From: an uncultured Lachnospiraceae bacterium
GTDB taxonomy: Bacteria; Bacillota; Clostridia; Lachnospirales; Lachnospiraceae
DNA length: 40,050 nt
Reading direction: 5' to 3'
NCBI GenBank assembly: GCA_948470905.1
Contig: CAOKQK010000026.1
Location: 1 to 40,050 of the forward strand
Below the pieces are notes generated by a model that was not told the DNA's origin, searched no databases, and saw only the letters and a list, made by a program, of their open reading frames with translations. The stretch's first letter is position 1. Each line of letters starts with the position of its first letter. Below, piece after piece: positions 24,546 to 32,827 of this stretch. The position numbers were made by a program, and so were the translations under genes.

Positions 24546-26273
24546 ATGGCAGAGAGAAAAGGCGGACGTGCCGGAACGGAAATGAAGATGAAAAACCGTA
24601 TCCTGACGGAGATGTTAGCCGCTGCCCTGCAGGGGCAGCCCTGGAACGGAGAGGGTGTTTCCCAGGCAGCTGCGGAGCAGGTATATCAGCTGGCGGACAG
24701 CCATGCCGTGCTCTCCATGGTGGCGGAGAGATTTTTCGCCTGTCCGGTCCTGGAGCAGAGGGCCAGAGAGGTCTGCAGGCGGACCGTGTTGAGGAGCTAT
24801 CATCTGCTCTTTTTGACAAAGTATGTGGTGGGTGTCCTGGGGGAGCGGGGCATTGAGACGGTTGTCTTAAAAGGCGTGAGCGCTGCCTTTTATTACAGGG
24901 AGCCGGAGCTTCGCAAGTCCGGGGATGTGGATCTGCAGCTGCTGGATCCCTCCCGGATAGATGAGGCTGTGGAGGCGCTGCAGCAGAGGGGCTTCCGGAC
25001 AAATCCGGTTCAGGATGCCAACCATCATTTCGCCATGTTCAGCCCGGAGGGCATTGAAATAGAGCTTCATACCATGCTGGTCGAGCCCTTTGACAGCGCG
25101 GAGGTCAACCGCTATCTTGCGGGGCTGGTACGGGAGCTTGGGCAGCATGTGCAGGAGAGGGAGATCATGGGCGTCTGCCTGCCGGTCCTCTCTGAAGGGG
25201 TGCAGGCGTACCAGCTTCTGCTGCATATGTTGCAGCATTTCCTGCGCGCAGGCTTTGGCATAAAGCTTCTCTGTGACTGGGTGGTGTTCTGGAACAGGGA
25301 AGTGGACGAGGAAGAGTGTGCCCTGTACAGGAGGCTGATAGCGGACACGGGGCTGGAGAATTTCTCCCGGATGGTGACATCTGTCTGTGTGTATCATTTA
25401 GGGCTGCAGAGAGAGGTGAACGGCTGGCTTTGTCAGAGGCTCTTTTCGGAGGCGGATGAGGAAGGCTTCTGGAAGGGTATCCTGGAGGCTGGTGAGTTTG
25501 GCAGGGGAGAAGCGGAGCGCATGGTGGTTCTCAGGGAGAGGGGACTGAAGGGGTATCTTCGGGAGTTCCATCACCAGATGCACCTGAACTTTCCCAGGGC
25601 CGGCAGGTGTTATCTGCTGTTTCCGGGGCTGTGGCTGGTAACGCTGGTGCGTTTCCTGCGGAACAATCGGAAAGTGAGGGGGGTGTCGATCAGGCAGGTG
25701 CTGCGGACGGCGGACAGGCGAAGCAGGCGGATGGAGCTTTTGGGGCTGTTTCGGACAGGGGCAGACAAAGCTAAGGCGGACACAGACAGAACAGGCGCAG
25801 GCAAAGATAAGACAGACATAGGTGCGGCAGGTAAAGGGAAGATTGATATAGAAGCCCTGTTAAAACAGGGAAAGACCATACAGCTCCATCCCCGGGGGTG
25901 GAGCATGTATCCCATGTTCATCCCGGGAAGGGATGAGGCGGTTATCGGAAGGGCGGATGCGGACAGACTGCGTCGGGGGGATGTGGTATTGTACCGCCGG
26001 GAGGGGAGCATCCTGGTACTGCACCGGATCCTGGCGAAGAAGCCGGAGGGATTTTACATGATAGGAGACAACCAGATGGAGGCGGAGGGCCCCCTGAAGC
26101 CGGAACAGATCAGGGGAGTGCTGGTTTCCTTTGTCAGGAAGGGCAAAAAAATATCTGTGAAAAATCCCTGTTATATAGCAGGAAGCAGGCTGTGGATGCT
26201 GGCAAGACCCCTGAGGGGGATTGTGAGGAAGATACGGCAGAAATGCCGCAGTACAGGGAGGAGCGGGTTATGA
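24546..26273 (+). CDS. Nucleotidyltransferase (PF14907-type) fused to an S26 signal-peptidase-like domain
   Basis: A 575-residue fusion. The N-terminal half looks like the NTP_transf_5 family: VVLKGVSAAFYY, then the metal-binding DxD in SGDVDLQLL (D127, D129) and IEIELHTML. A basic linker with Lys/Asp/Thr/Gly-rich repeats (about 410-435) leads to a C-terminal domain with the ER/SipW-type signal-peptidase signature: GWSMYPMF (S453), RGDVVLYRR, VLHRI (H493) and GDN (D508). That is a Ser-His-Asp arrangement rather than the Ser-Lys pair of ordinary bacterial enzymes. No membrane helix is evident, so it may act inside the cell. Related nucleotidyltransferases occur beside PqqD and HPr-kinase-like genes in some lasso-peptide loci. 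It leads the operon; its stop overlaps the next start by 4 bp. ATG 24546 is preferred over GTG 24540. Confidence 0.78.
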   Translation: MAERKGGRAGTEMKMKNRILTEMLAAALQGQPWNGEGVSQAAAEQVYQLADSHAVLSMVAERFFACPVLEQRAREVCRRTVLRSYHLLFLTKYVVGVLGERGIETVVLKGVSAAFYYREPELRKSGDVDLQLLDPSRIDEAVEALQQRGFRTNPVQDANHHFAMFSPEGIEIELHTMLVEPFDSAEVNRYLAGLVRELGQHVQEREIMGVCLPVLSEGVQAYQLLLHMLQHFLRAGFGIKLLCDWVVFWNREVDEEECALYRRLIADTGLENFSRMVTSVCVYHLGLQREVNGWLCQRLFSEADEEGFWKGILEAGEFGRGEAERMVVLRERGLKGYLREFHHQMHLNFPRAGRCYLLFPGLWLVTLVRFLRNNRKVRGVSIRQVLRTADRRSRRMELLGLFRTGADKAKADTDRTGAGKDKTDIGAAGKGKIDIEALLKQGKTIQLHPRGWSMYPMFIPGRDEAVIGRADADRLRRGDVVLYRREGSILVLHRILAKKPEGFYMIGDNQMEAEGPLKPEQIRGVLVSFVRKGKKISVKNPCYIAGSRLWMLARPLRGIVRKIRQKCRSTGRSGL

Positions 26274-27673
26274 GATGGCGTGCCGCAGGGGAATATGTGC
26301 ATGTGAGGCTGGGGGGACAGAGCTATCTGCTGCCCTGGGGGCAGAAGATAGTGGATTTCCATGTGGGTTTGCAGATCAATGAATCCGGGGTGCTGCTCTG
26401 GAATGCCCTTGGTGAAGGCGCAGATGAGGAAGAACTTCTCATGCTGCTGTGCAGGCGCTTTCAGGCACAGGGGGAGGAGATCCTGCTGCTGAGGCGAGAT
26501 CTGGAAGAATTTCTGCTGCGGCTGGAGGCAAAAGGCGCCGTGACCAGGGAGGCGGACCAGGACTGTGCAGAGGGGCATTCCGGGGAGGCATTCTTTTTCC
26601 GGGCAGGCTCTTTAAAAATCGCTTACAGGGGACCGGAGGCAGTCTGGCAGAAATTCTTAAAAGGTTTTGGCTGCGAGGCGGGGAAGGCGGATCAGAGAGT
26701 GGAGGTCCTGGCCAGCCGTCCCCTGGACACTGTAAACGGCAGGGTTCTGGTGCGCAGCAGCGAATTCCTGCTGATGGAGGGAGAGGCGTGGTATGTGATG
26801 CTGCTGCCTGTTTTCCCGGAAATTTATGAGCTGCATGTGAGCAGGGACGGAAGTCTGTGCCGTATCTACTGCCGTCCGGAAATGTCGGAAGAAGAACAGG
26901 AACATATTTTTCATGCCATGCGTTTCGGGTTCCTGGTCCTGGCGCAGGAGAGGGGGCTGGCAGTGGTCCATTCCGCCTCCCTGCTGTACAGGGAGAGGGC
27001 ATGGCTTTTTGCGGGGAAATCAGGCACGGGCAAATCCACCCACACGAGCCTGTGGAGAGATGCATGGGGGGTAACGTTGTTAAACGGGGACTTAAACTGC
27101 CTGGGCGAGGCGAAAGGCAGGGTGTGGGTCTACGGGCTGCCCTGGTGCGGCACGTCGGGGATTTCGACGCCGGAGACATATCCCCTGGGAGGCGTGGTCT
27201 TCCTGAAACAGTGGAGGGAAAATCAGGTGCAGGAGCTGGCAGAGGCGGAGAAGGTCTGTCTGCTTGCAATGCGTATGATCACGCCTGCCTGGACTGGGGT
27301 ACGGCTGAAGAAGAATCTTGAGATGTCAGAGCAGATCCTCCGACATTGCATGGCTGCAAGGCTCTGCTGCACCAGGGAGCCGGAGGCGGCGGAGGTAATG
27401 CGGGGGTATATTGACGAGCGTTGTGATGCCGGGCGGGGAAGCGCCGACGTGGGAAGGCATGGAGAAGCCGGGTGGGAAAGCGCCGACGTAGGAGGGGATG
27501 GAGAAGCCGGGCGGGGAAGCGCTGACGTGGGAGGAGATAAAGAAGCCGGGCAAGAAAGCGCTGACGTGGGAGGAGATAGAGAAGCCGGGCAAGAAAGCGC
27601 TGACGTGGGAGGAAATGGAGAAGCCGGGCGGGAAAGAGCCGACGGGAGAGGGGATCAAGAAGATGGAAGCTGA
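26270..27673 (+). CDS. PqqD-like domain fused to an HPr-kinase-like P-loop kinase
   Basis: A 467-residue protein. Residues 1-90 resemble PqqD / leader-binding domains (INESGVLLWNALGEG, then a winged-helix-like LLCRRFQAQGEEILLLRRDLEEFLLRL). About residues 105-390 form an HprK-like kinase: VVHSASLLY, Walker A GKSGTGKST (249-257), LLNGDLNCL in the position of the second acidic motif, and GLPWCGTSG. HprK-like kinases next to PqqD occur in some peptide natural-product clusters, where they phosphorylate the precursor. Here both are one chain, which would bring the kinase to a leader-bearing substrate (inference). The last 75 residues are six 13-residue repeats of the ADVGGDxEAGxxS type, coded by 39-bp units. 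ATG 26270 overlaps the upstream stop, and GGAGG precedes it. Confidence 0.78.
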   Translation: MRWRAAGEYVHVRLGGQSYLLPWGQKIVDFHVGLQINESGVLLWNALGEGADEEELLMLLCRRFQAQGEEILLLRRDLEEFLLRLEAKGAVTREADQDCAEGHSGEAFFFRAGSLKIAYRGPEAVWQKFLKGFGCEAGKADQRVEVLASRPLDTVNGRVLVRSSEFLLMEGEAWYVMLLPVFPEIYELHVSRDGSLCRIYCRPEMSEEEQEHIFHAMRFGFLVLAQERGLAVVHSASLLYRERAWLFAGKSGTGKSTHTSLWRDAWGVTLLNGDLNCLGEAKGRVWVYGLPWCGTSGISTPETYPLGGVVFLKQWRENQVQELAEAEKVCLLAMRMITPAWTGVRLKKNLEMSEQILRHCMAARLCCTREPEAAEVMRGYIDERCDAGRGSADVGRHGEAGWESADVGGDGEAGRGSADVGGDKEAGQESADVGGDREAGQESADVGGNGEAGRERADGRGDQEDGS

Positions 27674-27676
27674 CAG
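27443..27676 (+). repeat. 39-bp tandem repeat (6 copies), open in two frames
   Basis: Copies start at 27443, 27482, 27521, 27560, 27599 and 27638. In the frame of the PqqD-kinase gene they read ADVGGDxEAGxxS. In the next frame, which leads into the Stealth gene, they read EKPGKKALTWEEI-type repeats without a stop. Copies are close to identical, so they are recent. Confidence 0.9.
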
Positions 27677-28667
27677 GATTGATTTTGTACTGCCGTGGGT
27701 TGACGGCGCAGATCCGGCATGGCTGGAACAGAAAAGACAGTATGAGACGGGCTGCGGGGAGGATGCCAAGGAGGAGCGCTTCCGGGATTGGGACAACTTA
27801 AGGTACTGGTTCCGGGGAGTGGAGAAATTTGCGCCCTGGGTGGGAAGGATCCACTTTGTCACATGGGGGCATGTGCCTGCGTGGCTTAACACTGCCAACT
27901 CCAGGATTCATATCGTAAGGCATGAGGATTATATGCCGGAGGAGATCTTGCCTGTCTTCAGCAGCCATCCCATAGAGCTGCTCATGCACAGGATAGAAGG
28001 GCTTTCAGAGAGGTTTGTCTATTTTAACGACGATTTCTTTTTGATAGATAAGGTGCCGGAGAGCTTTTTTTTTCAGGACGGGCTGCCCTGCGACATGCTT
28101 GCCTTCCAGCCGGTGGTCGCCAATCCAGCCAATCCGGTAATGTCCCATATTTATCTGAATAATTCCCTGGCGCTGTCCAGGCATTTTGACAAAAGGGCAA
28201 ATGTGAAGGCACAGCCCGGAAAGTATTTTAAGGCGGGCTATCCGCCGCTGTATTTTTTTTATAACCTGCTGGAGCTTGCCTTTCCGCTTTTTACGGGCTT
28301 TTATACTGTGCATGGTCCCTCCCCTTTTTTAAAAAGCACCTTTGAGGAGGTCTGGGAGCGGGAGGGGGAGCTGTTAATGCGGACCTGCAGCCACCGTTTC
28401 CGCAGCGAGGAGGATGTAAGCCAGTATCTCATCCGGGAATGGCAGAAGCTCTCGGGGAAGTTCCGGCCCAGGAATATAACGGGGAGATTCCGCTATTTCA
28501 ATGTGGAGGACCACAATCCGGCGCTGCTTAAAACGATCAGGAGGCAGAAGGCGGATATGATCTGTATCAACGATGCCAACAGGAAGATAGATTTTGAAGG
28601 AGCGAAGGCGGAGATCAACGACGCCTTGAAAGCCATCCTTCCGGAAATGAGTTCCTATGAAATATGA
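27663..28667 (+). CDS. Stealth-family sugar-phosphate transferase
   Basis: A 334-residue protein with the four conserved Stealth regions: CR1 IDFVLPWVDGADPAW; CR2 RDWDNLRYWFRGVEKFAPWV and IHFVTWGHVPAWL; CR3 HPIELLMHRIEGLSERFVYFNDDFF; and a C-terminal block with FNVEDHNPALL. Stealth enzymes transfer a sugar-1-phosphate (for example GlcNAc-1-P) from a nucleotide sugar, building phosphodiester-linked capsular polymers; GNPTAB in animals does the same on glycoproteins. The start overlaps the upstream stop by 11 bp, and a purine-rich site (27645-27654) fits ATG 27663. An in-frame upstream ATG at 27498 would add 55 repeat-coded residues and has no properly spaced site. The acceptor may be a glycan or the leader-bearing proteins of this locus. 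Confidence 0.9.
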   Translation: MEADRIDFVLPWVDGADPAWLEQKRQYETGCGEDAKEERFRDWDNLRYWFRGVEKFAPWVGRIHFVTWGHVPAWLNTANSRIHIVRHEDYMPEEILPVFSSHPIELLMHRIEGLSERFVYFNDDFFLIDKVPESFFFQDGLPCDMLAFQPVVANPANPVMSHIYLNNSLALSRHFDKRANVKAQPGKYFKAGYPPLYFFYNLLELAFPLFTGFYTVHGPSPFLKSTFEEVWEREGELLMRTCSHRFRSEEDVSQYLIREWQKLSGKFRPRNITGRFRYFNVEDHNPALLKTIRRQKADMICINDANRKIDFEGAKAEINDALKAILPEMSSYEI

Positions 28668-30327
28668 AAAAGGCGAAAAAAAGATGGCGCATAAAGGGCA
28701 GATGCCAGAGCCGGGGAAGGTGTCAAAGCCGGAACAGGCGCCGGGCAGAAAAGGGAAAGAGGACAAAGCAGGATCAGAGAAGATCACCAGAACGGAATAT
28801 TCCATGCGCAACACTTCTGTGGCGCTGGTATCGAGGGTCACGGCGATCATCATGGGGTATCTGCTGAGGGTGGTCTTTACGCGTACCTTAAGCGAGAGCT
28901 ATGTGGGTCTGAACGGCCTGTTTATTGACATTATCAATGTGCTGTCTCTCTCGGAGATGGGGATTGGGACTGCTGTCACATTTGCGCTGTACCGTCCCAT
29001 CGCGGAGGGAGATATTGAGAAACAGAAATCCCTGATGATGCTGTACCGCAGGTTTTACAGGATCGTGGTGGCGGTGGTGGCAGTGCTGGGCTGTGTACTG
29101 ATTCCTTTTATGAGGATACTGATCAGGGACTATAAGGATGTGGACAACCTGATCCTGATCTATCTTCTGTATCTTGCCAATACCATATGTTCGTACCTTC
29201 TGATCTACAAAAAAACCCTGCTGGACGCCCAGCAGAAAATGTACATAGGAGTTTTTTATCAGACTTTTTTCTGGGTGGTACAGGATGTGCTGAAAATTGC
29301 CGTGCTGCTGGTATGGCAGGATTTTATCCTGTTTTTGGTCATTGGGATTGTGACTACGCTGCTCTGCAACCTCTGTATTTCCAGGGCGGCCGACAGGAGA
29401 AATCCCTATCTGCGGGACAGGGATGCAGTACCTTTGCCTGCGGAGGAAAAAAAGGAAATTTTTGCAAATATCCGCGCCATGATGATGCACAAGGTGGGGG
29501 CAGTGATCGTAAATAATACGGATAACCTGGTGCTGTCTGCCTGTGTGGGGCTCCTGAGCGTGGGCAGCTATTCCAACTATTATCTGCTGCTGGGGTCTGT
29601 GCGCCAGATCCTGAACCAGGTGTATCAGGGGATCACGGCAAGCGTGGGAAACCTTGGGGTGATGGAGGACGAGAGCCGTGTGAAGCGGGTTTTTAAGGCA
29701 GCTGTCTTTATCGGACAGTGGCTGTACGGCGTGGCGTTCATCTGTCTGTACGAGCTGCTGAATCCCTTTGTGGAGCTCAGCTTTGGGGAAAAATTCCTCT
29801 TTTCAAAAGAGATTGTGTTTGTCCTCTGTCTGAATTTCTATCTGAACGGATTGCGGAATGCGGCATTGACCTTCCGGGATTCCATGGGACTGTTCTGGCA
29901 TGACCGCTATAAGTCGGTCCTGGAGGCGGGGCTTAACATTGTGTTTTCCCTGATCCTGGTATATTATATGGGAGTTATCGGCGTGTTCCTGGGGACGCTT
30001 TTCAGCATGCTTCTGACCTCCTGCTGGATAGAGCCCTATATCCTTTACAAGCATGGATTTAAATGCTCCAGTAAGGGCTTCTTTTTGCGCCAGGGGCTTT
30101 ACATCGCCCTGATGACGGCGGTGTGGCTGGTGACAGACGCTGCCTGTAATGCCGCGGCGTCATGGGCAGGCAGCCTTTTTGCAGAGCTACTGATCCGGCT
30201 GGCCCTGTGCGTTGTGGTGCCAAACGTGCTGTTTTTGCTCCTCTATGGCGGTACGGCGGACTTTAAGTATACGGTAAATAAGGCATTAGGCTTTATAAAG
30301 GCTCGGATGAAAAGAGAGGAGAGATGA
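28657..30327 (+). CDS. MOP-superfamily flippase / polysaccharide transporter (Wzx-like)
   Basis: A 556-residue polytopic protein with about 12-14 hydrophobic helices. The first begins after a roughly 45-residue basic, hydrophilic N-terminus, at MRNTSVALVSRVTAIIMGYL, followed by RTLSESYVGLNGLFIDIINVLSLSEMGIG, a pattern of Lachnospiraceae oligosaccharide flippases. It would move a lipid-linked glycan across the membrane. It is distinct from the PelG-like transporter. It overlaps the Stealth gene by 11 bp. No good ribosome-binding site precedes ATG 28657, and ATG 28684 is an alternative. Coupling with the Stealth enzyme suggests a phosphate-containing glycan is made and exported here, although no polymerase or initiating transferase is in the window. 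Confidence 0.85.
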   Translation: MKYEKGEKKMAHKGQMPEPGKVSKPEQAPGRKGKEDKAGSEKITRTEYSMRNTSVALVSRVTAIIMGYLLRVVFTRTLSESYVGLNGLFIDIINVLSLSEMGIGTAVTFALYRPIAEGDIEKQKSLMMLYRRFYRIVVAVVAVLGCVLIPFMRILIRDYKDVDNLILIYLLYLANTICSYLLIYKKTLLDAQQKMYIGVFYQTFFWVVQDVLKIAVLLVWQDFILFLVIGIVTTLLCNLCISRAADRRNPYLRDRDAVPLPAEEKKEIFANIRAMMMHKVGAVIVNNTDNLVLSACVGLLSVGSYSNYYLLLGSVRQILNQVYQGITASVGNLGVMEDESRVKRVFKAAVFIGQWLYGVAFICLYELLNPFVELSFGEKFLFSKEIVFVLCLNFYLNGLRNAALTFRDSMGLFWHDRYKSVLEAGLNIVFSLILVYYMGVIGVFLGTLFSMLLTSCWIEPYILYKHGFKCSSKGFFLRQGLYIALMTAVWLVTDAACNAAASWAGSLFAELLIRLALCVVVPNVLFLLLYGGTADFKYTVNKALGFIKARMKREER

Positions 30328-30334
30328 GCTTTAT

Positions 30335-32104
30335 CTAAAAGTCTTCGATCAAGCGGCTGATCTCTGCTTCCTCCAGGCTGGTGCATTGCCTGTCCCGGAT
30401 GGCGTAGACCCGGGTGCATAGGTTCAGGACAGTGGGGCGGTGGGTGGTGACAATACAGGTGCGCGGGTAGGTGTCCTGCATGATGTTGTGCAGGAGCCGG
30501 CGTTCCGTGGCTACATCCAGGGCGGAGGTAGCCTCATCCATCAGCAGGATGGGGGACCTGCGCAGCAGGGAGCGGGCGATGGAGAGGCGCTGGGCCTGCC
30601 CTTCGGAAAAGCCTGTCCCCCGTTCGCCTACCCTGCTGTCTATGCCGTCGGGAAGCCTGCTCACAAAGTCCCAGGCGCAGGCGGTTTTCAGGGCTTCCAT
30701 GATCTCATCGTCGGTGGCGTCCGGTTTGACATTTCTCATATTTTCGGCGATCGTCCCGGAGAACATGGTGTTGCCCTGAGGCACATAGGAGAAAAGCCTT
30801 CTGGTGGAGGGGGACATCCTCAGCCGATCGCCTTTGCTTGCCACGAAGCTCTCGCCTCCGCAGGGGGAAATCAGGGACAGAAGCAGCCGCAGCATGGTAG
30901 TCTTGCCCTCGCCGGAGGGCCCTACCAGCGCTACGATCTCATGGGGGTGCGCCTCCAGGGAAGCGCCTGCAAACACGTTATTTCCGTCCTGGTAGGAGTA
31001 TGTGATATCCTGCAGCAGGATGGAAATGCCGTCGTTTTTGTGCTGATTTAAGAAAGCTGCCGCCGCAATGTCGCCGCTGTGATCCTCCTGAGGCATTTCC
31101 ACGATATCCATCAGCCGTCCCGCCGAGGTGGTCAGGCTGATGACGGAGGGGACCAGGGAGGTCAGGTTGTGCAGCGCGCCGGTCAATGTGCCGGAGAGTC
31201 CCAGGAACATGGTCATGGTGCCGTAGTCGATGGCGCCGCTCCAGACCCGGTAGATGCCCCAGCCGTAGGCGGCATAGGAAACCAGGATGGACACAGTGGA
31301 CAGAAGCAGCGAGGTACCCATGGATATTTTCTGGAAATCCAGCTTCATGGCGATGTAATCCTTCTGCAGGCGCTTTAGCCTGCCTGTATAAAAGGGCACC
31401 AGGTCAAAGGCTTTGATGGTCTGGATATTGGAGAAAGCCTCCTGATTGAAGCCGGACATGGCGGCGGACATGGCGGCACTGCGCTTGTTGTTGTTCACCA
31501 TGCGCCTCATCAGGGTTCTGGACAGCAGCAGGCTGACCGGCATGCCCAGAAAGGCAAAGACGGCAAAGGAGATATCATTGCTGGCAACCACCGCGAAGGC
31601 GCTGACAAAGCGGAAGATATAGACCACCATGTTGGGGATGAAGTTCAGCACGCCGTTTGAGATATTGGAGGTGTCGGAGCCCCAGCGGGTCAGCAGATCT
31701 CCCGTGTGATATTTGGTCAGGGATTCCCAGTCCGTCACCAGGATCTTGGAGAAAATGTCGGACTTGATCTCCGCGTCCACGTTCATGCTGATCCGGCTGG
31801 AGGCGTAATTGGCGAGCTGGTTCACCAATGTGGAGCCTACCCCCAGCCCGATCATGGCGGCAAAGGTCCTGACCACCTCTCCCGCCTGGTATCCGGTGAT
31901 GATATTTACCAGATCCCTGGAGACGAAGCCGGAGAGCAGAGAGACGAGGGTCCCGATAAGCCCCAGCAGGGTATAAAATATCATTGGCATCCAATAGTGG
32001 CGGGCATATTGGTAGATCCACCTGGTCTGCCGCAGCATTTCCTGGATGCGGCCTGCTTTGATGCGTTCTATGTAAAATTGCAGTCTCTCCCTGAGATAGT
32101 TCAT
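30335..32104 (-). CDS. ABC exporter (fused permease and ATPase), no peptidase domain
   Basis: A 589-residue half-transporter of the type I exporter fold. About residues 30-325 are the six-helix membrane domain; residues 360-589 are the ATPase: Walker A GPSGEGKTT (K401), signature FSEGQ (499-503; Glu replaces the first Gly of SGGQ), Walker B ILLMDEATSALD and switch His in IVTTHRPT. The N-terminus has no C39 bacteriocin-peptidase domain, so it does not cleave leaders itself. It is the last gene of the leftward unit with the two leader-bearing proteins, and I infer that it exports them. It converges with the flippase gene, 7 bp apart. GAGGGAGA precedes ATG 32104. Confidence 0.9.
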   Translation of the reverse strand: MNYLRERLQFYIERIKAGRIQEMLRQTRWIYQYARHYWMPMIFYTLLGLIGTLVSLLSGFVSRDLVNIITGYQAGEVVRTFAAMIGLGVGSTLVNQLANYASSRISMNVDAEIKSDIFSKILVTDWESLTKYHTGDLLTRWGSDTSNISNGVLNFIPNMVVYIFRFVSAFAVVASNDISFAVFAFLGMPVSLLLSRTLMRRMVNNNKRSAAMSAAMSGFNQEAFSNIQTIKAFDLVPFYTGRLKRLQKDYIAMKLDFQKISMGTSLLLSTVSILVSYAAYGWGIYRVWSGAIDYGTMTMFLGLSGTLTGALHNLTSLVPSVISLTTSAGRLMDIVEMPQEDHSGDIAAAAFLNQHKNDGISILLQDITYSYQDGNNVFAGASLEAHPHEIVALVGPSGEGKTTMLRLLLSLISPCGGESFVASKGDRLRMSPSTRRLFSYVPQGNTMFSGTIAENMRNVKPDATDDEIMEALKTACAWDFVSRLPDGIDSRVGERGTGFSEGQAQRLSIARSLLRRSPILLMDEATSALDVATERRLLHNIMQDTYPRTCIVTTHRPTVLNLCTRVYAIRDRQCTSLEEAEISRLIEDF

Positions 32105-32124
32105 GTCGGTTCTCCCTCACTGCC

Positions 32125-32161
32125 AAAAACAGCATTACCCCGTTTCAGGGGGCAATGCTGT
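32125..32161 (-). terminator. Intrinsic terminator between the small proteins and the exporter
   Basis: On the minus strand a 13-bp stem (32161-32149 with 32141-32129, one A-C mismatch) is followed by five T (32129-32125). It lies 40 nt after the stop of the 32201 gene and just before the ABC exporter start, so it probably reduces exporter expression relative to the small proteins. Confidence 0.82.
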
Positions 32162-32200
32162 CTTAAGGTTCTTAATTCTTTTGATGTCTGCTTCTGCTCA

Positions 32201-32647
32201 TCAGTTACCGTCGCCGCCTTTGCCCTGGACATTCACTGTCTTGGTGCAGGATATTGTTGCGCCTGTGCAGGAGAGAGCTTTAGTGGTCGCTTCGTCTGCA
32301 GCTTTAACCCATACCTTGTAGGTGGCATGATCGCCGGACTGATAAGCGTTTGCGTGTGATTCACGGGTAACGGTCACTGTGTTGCCGCTATAGCTGCAAT
32401 CCCAGTTATTTTCGGTATAAGCATCCGTAAGTGCATTGTTAAATGCAAGCGTGACTGTGGAAGCAGTGGATATGTGCTCTACACTATCAGAATGCGTTAT
32501 ATCTACTTCAAAAACGTTATGTGAACCGTTCCAGTCTTGCACAGAATAAGCTGCCACAGACCAGCAATCTGCCGACCCGCTGGCGGCGTATACGCCTTCC
32601 GCAATATCTTCGTTTGCCAATACTATAGGTTTTTCGTAATGATTCAT
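32201..32647 (-). CDS. Leader-bearing small protein 1 (candidate exported, CBM2-like)
   Basis: A 148-residue protein of unknown family. Residues 1-24 align without gaps with the neighbouring small protein: MN-x-YE-x-P-x-VL, D14, EGVY (17-20) and ASG (22-24), 15 of 24 identical. The remainder is unrelated to that neighbour. It contains four Cys (the first at 28; others in WDCSYSG, ALSCTG and ISCTK) and looks beta-rich; the spacing TLAFNN, NNWDCSYSGNTVTV, QSGDHATYKVWV recalls carbohydrate-binding module family 2, which is only a resemblance. There is no hydrophobic signal peptide, so export would need the conserved leader and the ABC exporter downstream. ATG 32647 has GTGGGGA seven bases upstream; an in-frame extension toward 32824 lacks any conservation. 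Confidence 0.72.
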   Translation of the reverse strand: MNHYEKPIVLANEDIAEGVYAASGSADCWSVAAYSVQDWNGSHNVFEVDITHSDSVEHISTASTVTLAFNNALTDAYTENNWDCSYSGNTVTVTRESHANAYQSGDHATYKVWVKAADEATTKALSCTGATISCTKTVNVQGKGGDGN

Positions 32648-32827
32648 TTTTTTTCCCCACTTTCCTGTATCATTTTTCCTTTTAAATGCTTTTGTTATTC
32701 GCTGCCGGATATGATCTGTTGCCGTGAGGACCGCAATATCCATGCGGTGGAGCGGATCACATTCTGTCCCGCAGCGTGACAGGCTTAATCCCCATTGCCT
32801 GCCGAGGAAGTCTTGATCATTCAAATA
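32648..32827 (-). other. Spacer between the two small proteins
   Basis: A gap of 180 bp. On the minus strand a small hairpin (CCGCA...TGCGG) lies about midway and the rest is unstructured. An open frame across it starts with TTG and has no ribosome-binding site, so I do not call a gene. No promoter is convincing, so the two genes are probably co-transcribed. Confidence 0.45.

Noticed and set aside
27498-27662. N-terminal extension of the Stealth protein through the repeat region
   Set aside because: The frame is open, but its ATG codons have the purine-rich stretch only about one base upstream, and the extension is pure repeat. ATG 27663 has a proper site.
27443-27676. CRISPR-like array
   Set aside because: The 39-bp units are contiguous without unique spacers and lie within a coding frame; no cas genes are present.
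32648-32824. Extended N-terminus of small protein 1 starting at TTG 32824
   Set aside because: No ribosome-binding site and no family pattern; the leader shared with small protein 2 begins exactly at ATG 32647.
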